This document shows positions 1 through 8,273 of a DNA stretch of 64,000 nt, piece after piece. Each line of letters starts with the position of its first letter. Positions within the stretch are counted from its first letter, which is position 1. The notes under the pieces were generated by a model, which made no database searches, was not told where the DNA came from, and was given only the letters and a program-made list of their open reading frames with translations. A program made the position numbers and the translations under genes. The DNA lies in the NCBI GenBank assembly GCA_910588295.1, contig CAJUQO010000005.1:30126-94125 (forward strand). Direction: 5' to 3'. Source of the stretch: an uncultured Lachnospiraceae bacterium (lineage in GTDB: Bacteria > Bacillota > Clostridia > Lachnospirales > Lachnospiraceae).

Positions 1-531
1 GGCAGCGATTACCGGAAAGCCGGTGAGACGGCGGGAGGGTTGATGGGCCTGTTCCACCGGACGGAGGGGAAGATAGGTATCGTGACCGGTTCTCCGCTGG
101 TGGTCTGTCACACGGAGCGGGAAAAAGGATTCCGCGAGATCCTGGAAAAGAGGTATCCGGGACTTCCCATCGTGTCCAGGGAAATCAATCAGGATGATGA
201 TTTTGTCAGCTATGACGTGACCCGCCGGATGCTGGAGGAATGCCCGGAGCTGACCGGGCTGTATATAGCTGCCGGGGGCGTCTACGGGGCGTGCAGGGCC
301 GTGGAGGCCGTGAGGCCGGGGAACAGGCCGGTGATTGTCAGCCATGATAAGGCGGAGACTACGCTGGAGATGCTGAGAAAAGGCGTGATCACGGCCACCA
401 TTGGACAGGAAGCGTTCCGGCAGGGGCATGAGCCGCTGCAGATGCTGTATGATTATCTTTCCAGAGGCGTCGTACCGGAAGCGGATACGATATATACGCG
501 GCTGGATATCTGTATCAGGGAAAACCTGTGA
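1..531 (+). CDS. LacI-type transcriptional regulator, C-terminal sugar-binding part (5' truncated by window edge)
   Basis: The frame is open from the first base and continues for 176 codons to a TGA, so the gene starts outside the window. The visible protein has the type I periplasmic-binding fold of LacI/GalR regulators: an opening stretch GSDYRKAGETAG, a strand near KIGIVTGS, then FREILEKRYPG and the late motif TGLYIAAGG followed by VIVSHD. These match the effector-binding domain that senses a sugar or sugar phosphate in the cytoplasm. The helix-turn-helix is not visible, so a sugar-binding protein of the same fold cannot be fully excluded. It probably regulates a carbohydrate operon that includes the two genes downstream. 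Confidence 0.8.
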   Translation, partial: GSDYRKAGETAGGLMGLFHRTEGKIGIVTGSPLVVCHTEREKGFREILEKRYPGLPIVSREINQDDDFVSYDVTRRMLEECPELTGLYIAAGGVYGACRAVEAVRPGNRPVIVSHDKAETTLEMLRKGVITATIGQEAFRQGHEPLQMLYDYLSRGVVPEADTIYTRLDICIRENL

Positions 532-674
532 AGCATGTTGTTTAGATGCACCCGGATGCTGCCGGGATCACCGGACAGCGGTTGGGGCTGTTACGGAATA
601 TGCTTTCATGTGGAAATGGAACGTCGTGATACGCGGCGGTTTTCATAAAAAAATAAAGATGGGAGTGGTTTGAG

Positions 675-1310
675 ATGAAAATTTTACCGGTTACGGATCC
701 TTCGTTTGCCGCTTACGGCAAAATCGTGGAGGGTTATGATTTCGGGGAGCTTTTGCGTGTGCTGGATGAGGTGAGCCCGTTGCCGGAGGGGGTCGTGTAC
801 GTGCCCGACCAGGAGGAGCTTAAAGGGCTGTCTGTGACGAAACTGCTGGCTTCCAATGAGTACGGCGGTATGCCGATCCAGATGGGATACTGCAATGGTC
901 ATAACACAAAGCTGAACTGCCTGGAGTATCACAGGGACAGTGAGCTGAACCTGGGTACGGAAGATTTTATCCTGCTGGTGGCCGGGCGGGCGGATCTGGA
1001 AAACGGGCGGCTGGATACAGGTAAAGTAAAGGCTTTCCTTTGCCCGGCGGGAGTGATGGTGGAGGTTTATGCCACTACGCTGCATTATGCGCCCTGTTCA
1101 GCAAAGAAAGGCCAGGGATTTAAGGTACTGATCGTTCTGCCGGAGGGTACGAACGGGCCGAAGCCGGAGATGGCTCCTCTGAACGACGAAGACCGTACCC
1201 TGTGGGCCTGTAATAAATGGCTGTTGGCCCATGAGGAGTCCGCGGAGGCTAAAGACGGCGCGGCGGTGCTGCTTCACGGTGAGAATATTGATATTGCCGG
1301 GATGATCTGA
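675..1310 (+). CDS. DUF4867 family protein
   Basis: A 211-aa soluble protein matching the DUF4867 family of Firmicutes. These proteins have a cupin-like character and are often found beside sugar-utilisation genes. Visible features are YGKIVEGYDFGELL near the N-terminus, the central LNCLEYHRDSELN segment rich in possible metal-binding His/Glu residues (about residues 79-92), and LHYAPCSAKKGQGF at about 135-150, a spacing typical of cupin strands. There is no signal peptide. It lies 143 bp after the LacI-type gene and 11 bp before the DUF89 gene, so the last two are probably co-transcribed. The biochemical role is unknown; an isomerase or sugar-binding enzyme is only an inference from the fold and context. 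Confidence 0.8.
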   Translation: MKILPVTDPSFAAYGKIVEGYDFGELLRVLDEVSPLPEGVVYVPDQEELKGLSVTKLLASNEYGGMPIQMGYCNGHNTKLNCLEYHRDSELNLGTEDFILLVAGRADLENGRLDTGKVKAFLCPAGVMVEVYATTLHYAPCSAKKGQGFKVLIVLPEGTNGPKPEMAPLNDEDRTLWACNKWLLAHEESAEAKDGAAVLLHGENIDIAGMI

Positions 1311-1321
1311 GGCGGCGCAGT

Positions 1322-2209
1322 ATGGAGATGACAGTTTCCTGTATGGCTTGTTTGCTGAATAAAGAGGAAAAACGGCTACAGAAAGAGAACGATGAAAAGA
1401 AGAAAGCCGCCTGTTTCCGCGAGATCCTTGGGCCTTTAGCGGAGGAGGCCGATGTGGGCACGGCGCCCTATCTGGTGAGCCGGATACGGGCAATTTATGC
1501 GAAATATTTTTCCCTGCCGGACACATTTACTCCGATCAAACGGCATTATAACCGGTTAATGCTGGACAGGGAAGTTGATTTTCGGCGGCGGATTGAGGTG
1601 AGCCCTGATCCGGTGCGCATGGCCCTGTGCCTTTCCCGGACAGCCAATTATATTGATTTCGGAGTGAACAGCCAGGTAACGGAGGAGCAGCTCACTGAGT
1701 TGTTTGATAAAGCGGATCCCTCGGATGTGGACGAAGTAGAATACGGGCGGTTTTGTGATGAGCTGGAGCGGGCCGGGAGTTTCCTGTTGCTGGCGGACAA
1801 CTGCGGGGAGATTGTGCTGGACAAGCTGCTGATCGAGACGCTGAAAAAACACTATCCCCGGCTGTCCTGCGCCATGATGGTGCGGGGCGGCGATGTGTCC
1901 AATGATGTGACATGGGAGGATGCGGCGGAAGTGGGGGTTGAAAACGTAGCCCGGGTGGTTTCCAACGGCACGCGGATCGGCGGCACAGATGTGGCGCATA
2001 TCAGCGACGAAGCCCGCGGGGCGCTGGAGGCGGCCGACGTGATCCTGGCGAAAGGCCAGGGGAATTTTGAGACTGTTTATGGCAGTGGCTATAATGTTTA
2101 CTATCTCTTTTTATGCAAATGCGACCTGTTCACCCGCCGTTTTGGGGTGGAGAAATACGGCGGCATGTTTGTCAATGAAAAGCGGGTGGCGGATGTGATG
2201 CGGGGATAG
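1322..2209 (+). CDS. ARMT1-like (DUF89) damage-control phosphatase family protein
   Basis: A 295-aa protein of the DUF89/ARMT1 family, metal-dependent phosphatases proposed to remove damaged or surplus phosphometabolites. The CxxC pair in SCMACLL near the N-terminus is typical of the bacterial subfamily. The family signature is present in order: LLADNCGEIVLDK (about residues 156-168, Asp/Asn metal site), VRGGDVSNDVT (about 188-198) and LAKGQGNFE (about 243-251). The length is normal for the family. It starts 11 bp after the DUF4867 gene, which suggests a shared operon. The substrate cannot be told from the sequence; a sugar phosphate would fit the carbohydrate context. A strong hairpin terminator follows. 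Confidence 0.85.
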   Translation: MEMTVSCMACLLNKEEKRLQKENDEKKKAACFREILGPLAEEADVGTAPYLVSRIRAIYAKYFSLPDTFTPIKRHYNRLMLDREVDFRRRIEVSPDPVRMALCLSRTANYIDFGVNSQVTEEQLTELFDKADPSDVDEVEYGRFCDELERAGSFLLLADNCGEIVLDKLLIETLKKHYPRLSCAMMVRGGDVSNDVTWEDAAEVGVENVARVVSNGTRIGGTDVAHISDEARGALEAADVILAKGQGNFETVYGSGYNVYYLFLCKCDLFTRRFGVEKYGGMFVNEKRVADVMRG

Positions 2210-2246
2210 GAGCCTGGGCTTCTGTGCTGGCTTGCGATGAGCGCCT

Positions 2247-2296
2247 AAAATATGGCTTTCATTTGTCTGTTTTCGGACAAGTGGAAGCCATATTTT
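2247..2296 (+). terminator. Long hairpin terminator after the DUF89 gene
   Basis: A 22-nt arm beginning AAAATATGGCTT pairs with the arm ending AAGCCATATTTT across a 6-nt loop (2269-2274). There are only three differences, all of which allow G-U pairing. The A-rich left edge and T-rich right edge make it plausible as a terminator in either direction. It separates the DUF89 operon from the accessory block. Confidence 0.75.
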
Positions 2297-2365
2297 GTGG
2301 TGCGGGACAATAGGCCGGGGATTTTCGCGGCTGTGAGGAAGGATTCATTTAAATATATTTCTGTC

Positions 2366-2409
2366 CTGTGGTAAGCCTCCTGACATTGCGGGCGGAATTG
2401 TTGTAAACT
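2366..2409. repeat. 44-bp direct repeat, left copy
   Basis: This 44-bp segment (begins CTGTGGTAAG, ends TTGTTGTAAACT) recurs at 7396-7439 with a single mismatch (G at 2375, A at 7405). The two copies are offset by exactly 5,030 bp. Weak similarity continues about 12 bp past the right end into an ATATATG stretch. It lies about 150 bp upstream of the four-TM protein gene. It could be a recombination or attachment site, or a duplicated regulatory segment. Confidence 0.85.
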
Positions 2410-2558
2410 GCAAACATATATGAGAACTTAGAAAATAGATAAAATATGGGTTTAAAGGGCAAAGGGATGTTATAACGGCAGCATATGAAGAGCAGGGCAA
2501 AGGTGACGGCGCCTTTTTGTTAACAGTATTGTAAATATACGGGTGGGAGGCATGGGTG

Positions 2559-3845
2559 ATGGGAAATACAAAAGAAGGCTCCGGCGAATTTAATAAAAAA
2601 ATAATCGTGTTGAGAGCTGTCCTTTGGTTGATGATTTTCACGATCATACCATGGATTTTGGATCTTACATATTATGGGATAATCAGGTGCAGATATTGTA
2701 TATCAGTATTAGAGATAATAACGTATGTTCCCAGGTTTTTTGGAATGTCGCATAAGGAATTGTGGGAATTTGTTACAAGTGGGGTAGGTGTAGTAATTAC
2801 AATCGTTAGTATTTTTTTTACGTTTGCGTTTGGATTATATGACCGTTTTGAAGAGAAGATATTTGGAATTCCCAGAAAAGAATTGTTAGTGGAAGAACGA
2901 AAGGACCGTTTCTATGGGCAAGTGCGATGGATGGTGATTATTCTTCCGGTATATATGGTTTTCAGCGTCTGTCTCAAAGCCTGCGCTGTAAGTTATTGCT
3001 TATTATTGCTTAGTTATGTTCTTCTTGTTATTATGTATTCCAGGTATCGTAAATCCTATATGGAAGAAGCAATGATGGCTGCATTATGCCAAAAACTTTT
3101 GAGGGCATTTCGTGATTTGGACAGTGTTAAGGACATGGGGCCTTGGAGAGAGTTCTATCAAATTCTGGATGATATTCATGGGTTTGTGAAAAAAGAACGG
3201 GATTGGAGCCGTGTTCAGAAGCTGTTCTTCAGATTTTTGGATGAAGTGCGGCAGGAAGATGATGACGTTTGTTTTGTAACCGTATATTATTTTATGTCAT
3301 TCGTTTTTGGCTGGAAAAACCCAGTGCACGAATTTGATGCGTTTCGGATTGTGGAGCAGTATATGGGACATATGAAATACGATGGAACGCGATATGATTA
3401 TGCAGATTCCAAAGATGCGGCATTATTGTGGGGAATGCTGGCAGCGCTGATTCCCCATGCAAAAGAAGACGAGCTTGTAAATTTTTTTGAGTATTTTTCC
3501 GATTTCGAGAATCGAAGCCGGTATCGAATACAGCGCGAAGGTGTAGAATTATCAGAATATATTTGCCAGAAAGAGTCCGCAATGGTATTGATGGCCTTTG
3601 AAGAATGGCTGGTGAAAAACGATTCGGAAAAAAGGGAATTGGCGGTAATGGCGAACAAGATATATATAAGGGGGAAAAGCTTTTTTTCCGTGGATGCCGA
3701 ATCTGGGCTGAGGGATACAATACTTTTATACGGATATATTCATGAGAACCCTATGTTTATTGAGACGGTTTTGAAAATATTTGAAAAAGAGGATTCAGAG
3801 AAGTTCAAGAAAAGCAATGTGGCGTATCTTATTCAAAGTATATAA
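2559..3845 (+). CDS. Hypothetical multi-pass membrane protein with large cytoplasmic helical domain
   Basis: A 428-aa protein I do not recognise. The N-terminal half has about four hydrophobic helices: one near residues 15-40, one near 66-90 (VVITIVSIFFTFAFG), and a pair near 125-165 (MVIILPVYMVFS, then LLLLSYVLLVIMY). The rest is a charged, helix-rich soluble domain with no recognisable catalytic motif. ATG 2559 is preferred over GTG 2556 because GGGAGG (2545-2550) lies 8 bp upstream. It is 54 bp from the putative metallopeptidase and on the same strand, so the two probably form an operon. The codon use is AT-rich, unlike the DUF89 and ABC transporter genes, which suggests horizontal acquisition. 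A membrane anchor, effector or sensor partner is a guess from context. Confidence 0.8.
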   Translation: MGNTKEGSGEFNKKIIVLRAVLWLMIFTIIPWILDLTYYGIIRCRYCISVLEIITYVPRFFGMSHKELWEFVTSGVGVVITIVSIFFTFAFGLYDRFEEKIFGIPRKELLVEERKDRFYGQVRWMVIILPVYMVFSVCLKACAVSYCLLLLSYVLLVIMYSRYRKSYMEEAMMAALCQKLLRAFRDLDSVKDMGPWREFYQILDDIHGFVKKERDWSRVQKLFFRFLDEVRQEDDDVCFVTVYYFMSFVFGWKNPVHEFDAFRIVEQYMGHMKYDGTRYDYADSKDAALLWGMLAALIPHAKEDELVNFFEYFSDFENRSRYRIQREGVELSEYICQKESAMVLMAFEEWLVKNDSEKRELAVMANKIYIRGKSFFSVDAESGLRDTILLYGYIHENPMFIETVLKIFEKEDSEKFKKSNVAYLIQSI

Positions 3846-3899
3846 GTTCTGGAATAATCAAATAATCTTGAAACAGGTCGTGGATGGAGGACATGAAAA

Positions 3900-6731
3900 A
3901 TGGCAGAGATATGCAGGGCAATTACATTTATAAATCATCATATACCATACAGGGAATACGCAGATTTACATTTTAAGTATATTACGCTGGGCTTTTTTGA
4001 CGGCATGGATACCCAATTATTGCATGTTGATTACAAGCGGGACGGGCTACAGGCATTATGGCGATATGTTTTGGAAAGGACGGCGCAAAATAGTGGGTTG
4101 TATTCTTTTCAAAATCTGTTTTGTTTCAGTGACGACGCATGGAATAATTGCCGTGACAGTGAGTTTTGGGAAGAAGATACGGACAGAAAATATCCGTTAA
4201 CCTTTGTTTCGCTGCTGCAATTGAATGAATACTCGGCGGATAAAGACGGAGTACGGAAAAAATGTATGGAATACAGAAATATAGTCAGCGATATATTAGG
4301 AGATGAAGGCAGGGTTTATGTATATGGAACGATTGATAAAAATGATTTTGTCGTGTGCATGAAGTGTACGCATTATGAGAAAGCAGTTAAAACGATAAAG
4401 GAAATGCACAGGGCGCATAATACGATATATAGCTATACGGTCTTTTCCGTTATGAACCGTATACTGGAGAACCTGAATTGTACGGACTATAAGGGGCTAT
4501 TTCAACAGCATCTGCCGTCTATATGTTTAAAAGGGGTTGCTAACAGCTTTGACCCATTAGGAAAGGTGACCTTGGATAAACGGTATTATAATTTTTGCAT
4601 GCACCTTGTAAGCAGCATTTACGTTATTGATCCAGATAGACTGGACGCATTGCAGGGGATGGAGGCAGAGGATCCTGATTGGGAAAAGGATGGGAAAATA
4701 AAGATTGATTATAAGATTTATGATATTTTGGGCGATGATGATTTTCGCCTGATTGTACGAAATGTAAATCTGGGCAGACTCTTGAAATTGTATGCAGATG
4801 ACGGTATGCTTTCATATAAAAACGACTTTTTCCGTTTTAGCCTTTTTTCATCTGGTTTATTGTTGAATACAGAGACAAAGATAAAAACGTTTGAATTAGA
4901 AAAAGAATATATAGATGAAACATTGCAAAAAATGAATGAGGAATTTCAGACACCGAAATGTGATTTGCTTGAGAGCGGCATGAGAAGTATTAAAGCCATT
5001 ATCTCTGGAGAAGATGTGTGTGCAAATGAAAAAATTGTAACATGTTGCCATGCTATGTGGCAATTGATTCAGTCTATGAAAGCATTGGAAGTAGCTCCGA
5101 CAAAAAAATATGATTTTCTGTCGTTATATTATCCGCTGCAGGGATTTGTCAATATCCTGGAGCAAAAAATATCCAGCGGAAAAAGTGATGCGGCTGAATT
5201 GTTTGTTGAAAATGAAAGTGTGTTTGATTTCATTCAAAAAATCAGCATGACTATACATGGGACATTGAGAACAGATATTCAATTTTTTCAAATTCGGGAT
5301 TTTAATTCCATTATTGATTATGCGCCGGCAAAATTACGGGCGTTTTACACTTTGTGGACGTTCAAGATTAAGGATTATTACAAACTGTTTGGAGATCACG
5401 GAAGTGGTAATGAGTATTCTTTTATATTTTCACCGGGGATGTTTAGTGGGACATCTGTCCGGCAATTATTAAAAAAGAATGACGAGGAGCACCGCCTGAT
5501 GCTGATCACCGTACCAGAGAGGCACTTATATATCCCTAAGTGGCTTTCTATACTTATTGTTCATGAAAGCGGCCATTTCGTAGGATGGAAAACACGGAAC
5601 AGGCCTTACCGGCAGGAGATTTGGATGAAGTGCTGTGCGAGGATATTATTACTGGAAGTACGAGAATATGTTATGCAAAGCCATCCACGGAAATTCATAA
5701 AATATATTCAGTGGTACTATGGGGTGAATGGAAGACTTGAGGAGGACTTCTTATCGTGTTTAGAAAGTGCTGTAAAAGATTTGACGAAACATGAGCCGCT
5801 TTGGCCTCATCAATATCATTCTGAAAACTCAATTAACACAATTAATCAGGCATTTTGCGATGTGGGAAACATTTATATTGAAAAACTGGTTGGCGAGGAA
5901 TGCGAGCGGATTGCCAATAGTATTATATCTGATTTGAATTTTAAAAAGAAAGATTATAAAAGCTTTGCCAGAAAAATGAAGGAAATAAGAAGTTGTGTTA
6001 TTGGCGGGGACGAGAATATAGGACGGTTTTATGATTTGTTTAAAATATACATTCTGCCAGAATTATTGGAAGAGTTTCGGTATATATCTTCGGAGGCCTA
6101 TTCGGATGTTGCCGCCATACTGACGTTAAATTTAAGTCCGGTTACATATCTTTCTTCTTTCTTTTTCTGTGAATTGGATAGGAATTATCTGAGAAAAGAG
6201 AATCCTGATATGGATATGATTCTTCCGCTCCGGATCGCCCTCACTGTGAAAACAATAAGTACTATTGTGAGTAAAAAAGAGAACGGAAAATGGCTGCGGG
6301 ATAATGAGAAAGATTTTTATGATGCGTGGTTTGGCAATGTATTGTCGACTTTACCTCAAAAATTTCCATATGAATCGGTTGAAGCTGACCTTGCGATAAA
6401 ATGTTATGCTATCTTTCAAGAGCCGGATTACGGATTGAATATTGGAGAGTACCGTGGCGTTTACCAGGCTCAGACAAAAGAGGTTAGTTTTGCGAAGACG
6501 AATTTGTTTGCTGATCAAAAAATACGGGACACGCTTCTGACATACCTGAAAAAGTGTGCAGAAGATTATCTGTCTATACTTATGGGGGATGAGGCCGCAC
6601 AGAAAAAAAAGAAAGATATTGTGTCAGTGTATTCCAGCATCGCCGGAAATTCTGCAAACAGGATGATGCAGGGAATGGAAAGATTTCTGAATAAAGAATG
6701 CATGGAAGTAATGGGTGTGTCCAGTGGATGA
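3900..6731 (+). CDS. Large protein of unknown family with gluzincin-type zinc metallopeptidase motifs
   Basis: A 943-aa AT-rich protein with no family that I recognise, no signal peptide and no clear membrane helix. Two motifs suggest a zinc peptidase. HESGH at residues 555-559 lies in a hydrophobic helix (ILIVHESGHFVGW) and fits HExxH. EAYSDVAA at 732-739 resembles the thermolysin-type third-ligand helix (E-x3-D). The spacing of about 173 residues between them is far longer than in thermolysin and implies an inserted domain. The N-terminal half contains many aromatic and charged residues and no obvious repeat. A purine-rich stretch (GGAGGACATG, 3885-3894) precedes the start. Together with the membrane protein 54 bp upstream it may form a defence or signalling pair. 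The catalytic prediction is inference from motifs only. Confidence 0.85.
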   Translation: MAEICRAITFINHHIPYREYADLHFKYITLGFFDGMDTQLLHVDYKRDGLQALWRYVLERTAQNSGLYSFQNLFCFSDDAWNNCRDSEFWEEDTDRKYPLTFVSLLQLNEYSADKDGVRKKCMEYRNIVSDILGDEGRVYVYGTIDKNDFVVCMKCTHYEKAVKTIKEMHRAHNTIYSYTVFSVMNRILENLNCTDYKGLFQQHLPSICLKGVANSFDPLGKVTLDKRYYNFCMHLVSSIYVIDPDRLDALQGMEAEDPDWEKDGKIKIDYKIYDILGDDDFRLIVRNVNLGRLLKLYADDGMLSYKNDFFRFSLFSSGLLLNTETKIKTFELEKEYIDETLQKMNEEFQTPKCDLLESGMRSIKAIISGEDVCANEKIVTCCHAMWQLIQSMKALEVAPTKKYDFLSLYYPLQGFVNILEQKISSGKSDAAELFVENESVFDFIQKISMTIHGTLRTDIQFFQIRDFNSIIDYAPAKLRAFYTLWTFKIKDYYKLFGDHGSGNEYSFIFSPGMFSGTSVRQLLKKNDEEHRLMLITVPERHLYIPKWLSILIVHESGHFVGWKTRNRPYRQEIWMKCCARILLLEVREYVMQSHPRKFIKYIQWYYGVNGRLEEDFLSCLESAVKDLTKHEPLWPHQYHSENSINTINQAFCDVGNIYIEKLVGEECERIANSIISDLNFKKKDYKSFARKMKEIRSCVIGGDENIGRFYDLFKIYILPELLEEFRYISSEAYSDVAAILTLNLSPVTYLSSFFFCELDRNYLRKENPDMDMILPLRIALTVKTISTIVSKKENGKWLRDNEKDFYDAWFGNVLSTLPQKFPYESVEADLAIKCYAIFQEPDYGLNIGEYRGVYQAQTKEVSFAKTNLFADQKIRDTLLTYLKKCAEDYLSILMGDEAAQKKKKDIVSVYSSIAGNSANRMMQGMERFLNKECMEVMGVSSG

Positions 6732-6768
6732 TTTTGAGTAAGCGTGCATAAAATAATTATAAAAATAT

Positions 6769-6797
6769 TTGACCAGGTCAATTGTGTGTGATATAAT
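6769..6797 (+). promoter_or_regulatory. Sigma-A promoter with a 13-bp palindrome over the -35 box
   Basis: TTGACC (6769-6774) and TATAAT (6792-6797) are separated by exactly 17 bp. The -35 box is the left half of the perfect dyad TTGACCAGGTCAA (6769-6781, odd centre), a likely operator. It drives the 71-aa gene that starts at 6830, so this gene can be expressed separately from the metallopeptidase operon. Confidence 0.75.
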
Positions 6798-6829
6798 TTA
6801 CCGGAACCCGGGAAGTTAGGAGAAAAAGA

Positions 6830-7045
6830 ATGGAATATTTGGCTAATAGTGGAATGTCATATGAGATTCCGCGTCATGGTATATACGTAAAAGATCGCCT
6901 ATGGAAGCATGCTGAGGCGAACAGTAAATATTTTGATTTGGAAAGGGATACAGAAGTCGGCTTTCATTTGAGGAATATGGATGATATGAGGCAACAGTAT
7001 CTTAAGGATGTCTGCCAGGGTGTTCCGTGGGAAAATCCTTCATAA
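6830..7045 (+). CDS. Small hypothetical protein (71 aa)
   Basis: A 71-residue protein with no recognised family, no membrane helix and no signal peptide. It has mixed charge, a Tyr/Met-rich start (MEYLANSGMSYEIP) and a C-terminal helical stretch ending in VPWENPS. The start is supported by a TAGGAG ribosome binding site (6817-6822) 7 bp upstream and by the consensus promoter with palindromic operator at 6769-6797. It lies about 100 bp downstream of the metallopeptidase gene and inside the interval bounded by the 44-bp repeats. A small regulator, inhibitor or antitoxin-like role would fit the separately controlled promoter, but nothing in the protein proves it. Confidence 0.65.
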   Translation: MEYLANSGMSYEIPRHGIYVKDRLWKHAEANSKYFDLERDTEVGFHLRNMDDMRQQYLKDVCQGVPWENPS

Positions 7046-7193
7046 AGGTAGTGGTGGTTTGTTATAATATACTTGAGTGTGGAGCACTCCGAGGCTGTAC
7101 CGGCAACGATCTGGCTTCGATGGAGAGTTTCTGCAGAAGGAGGCTTTCAAACTGATGCAAAATGATATTGCACGGTTTGGAGGCCTTTTATGT

Positions 7194-7363
7194 ATGGCTT
7201 TTGTCTGTTTGAACTTTGAACAGTCAAAGGCCATAATTGTGTTTATGCGTTGCATGATAGAATACCGAATACGATCATTAAAAGTTCGCCTATGGCGAAG
7301 GGCCGTATTCACTCTCGGCGGAATATATACGTTCTTACGGACTTTGCAGTAAATGCAAAGTCC
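7194..7363. other. Hairpin-rich non-coding stretch, possible structured RNA
   Basis: The 449 bp between the 71-aa gene and the phosphatase gene hold no convincing gene but have dense dyad symmetry. Arms 7194-7210 and 7218-7234 match at 14 of 17 positions. GAATACG (7267-7273) pairs with CGTATTC (7304-7310) and encloses TTCGCC-tat-GGCGAA (7285-7299). A perfect 10-bp stem GGACTTTGCA / TGCAAAGTCC (7339-7363) follows. None has a clear T-tract. A frame from 7077 weakly resembles part of a serine recombinase, so decayed mobile DNA is an alternative to an RNA gene. Confidence 0.4.
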
Positions 7364-7395
7364 TGGGCCGAATAGTTACCAGAAGCTGCCTTATA

Positions 7396-7439
7396 CTGTG
7401 GTAAACCTCCTGACATTGCGGGCGGAATTGTTGTAAACT
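7396..7439. repeat. 44-bp direct repeat, right copy
   Basis: The second copy of the repeat at 2366-2409, identical at 43 of 44 positions and in the same orientation. It ends 55 bp before the phosphatase gene. Recombination between the copies would delete 5,030 bp and place the DUF89 terminator directly upstream of the phosphatase gene. Confidence 0.85.
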
Positions 7440-7494
7440 TTAATAATATATGGGCAAAATAAAACAGGTATGGGAAAGGATGGTGTAAAGCGGC

Positions 7495-8256
7495 ATGGGT
7501 TATGAGAGGGTAATTGAGCTTGTCAAATCGGCGAAAAAGATTGTGGATAATGAGCTTCTGAAAAAGGATATCCATATGAAAGGGGCGGCGAATTTTGTGA
7601 CGGCTGTCGACACGGAGATCAGCAGGTACTTAAAGGAGCGGCTGAAGGAATATTATCCGGAGGTCGGTTTTTTTTCGGAGGAGGAAGAGGGGAGTCTGTC
7701 AGATCCCTGCTGGATTCTGGATCCCATTGACGGAACGACGAATCTGGTGTATGGCTACAATATGAGCACGGTCTCTCTGGCTCTGTATCAGGGAGGGAGA
7801 ATACAGTTCGGCGTGGTGTTTAATCCATTTAACGGGGAATGTTTCACTGCGGAATTGGGCAGGGGGGCCTATTTGGATGGGCACAGGATCCATGTGAGCC
7901 AGAGAGAGATGGCGGAAAGTATCATTGAATTTGGAGCCGGATCCACCCATAAGGAAAATGCAGAGGCGAATTTTGAAATAGCGAAAAGAATGTTTATCCA
8001 ATGCATTGATATCAGGCGTATTTGTTCTTCCGCACTGTCTTTATGCTATATTGCGGCCGGCCGGATTGACGGCTATTTTGAGAAAGTACTTAAGCCTTGG
8101 GATTACGCTGCGGGCGCTCTGATTTTGCAGGAGGCGGGAGGCGAGCTGTCGGACTATTATGGGACGGGTCTGCAATTTGCCAACCGCTCATCGATCATAG
8201 CCGGAAATGGAAAGAATAATAGGATTATGAAAGAAATTATTTCTGAATTTTATTAA
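7495..8256 (+). CDS. Inositol monophosphatase family phosphatase (IMPase/CysQ-like)
   Basis: A 253-aa Mg-dependent phosphatase of the IMPase/FIG/CysQ superfamily. The metal-binding glutamates lie in SEEEEG (61-66), the signature DPIDGTTN is at 76-83, and the C-terminal WDYAAG is at 202-207. The length and motif order are those of a complete enzyme. Known substrates in the superfamily are inositol phosphates, fructose bisphosphate, 3'-phosphoadenosine 5'-phosphate (PAP) and related nucleotides. Two contexts compete. A sulfation locus starting at 14 kb generates PAP and would need a CysQ-type enzyme, but the gene is only 17 bp upstream of, and probably co-transcribed with, a Cap15-like membrane protein. 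The choice of substrate is therefore open. Confidence 0.9.
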   Translation: MGYERVIELVKSAKKIVDNELLKKDIHMKGAANFVTAVDTEISRYLKERLKEYYPEVGFFSEEEEGSLSDPCWILDPIDGTTNLVYGYNMSTVSLALYQGGRIQFGVVFNPFNGECFTAELGRGAYLDGHRIHVSQREMAESIIEFGAGSTHKENAEANFEIAKRMFIQCIDIRRICSSALSLCYIAAGRIDGYFEKVLKPWDYAAGALILQEAGGELSDYYGTGLQFANRSSIIAGNGKNNRIMKEIISEFY

Positions 8257-8273
8257 ATACAGAGGCTGTACGA

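Noticed and set aside
7047..7395. Retron-type msr-msd RNA
   Set aside because: Several hairpins are present, but there is no reverse transcriptase nearby and no clear inverted repeats of the retron plan.
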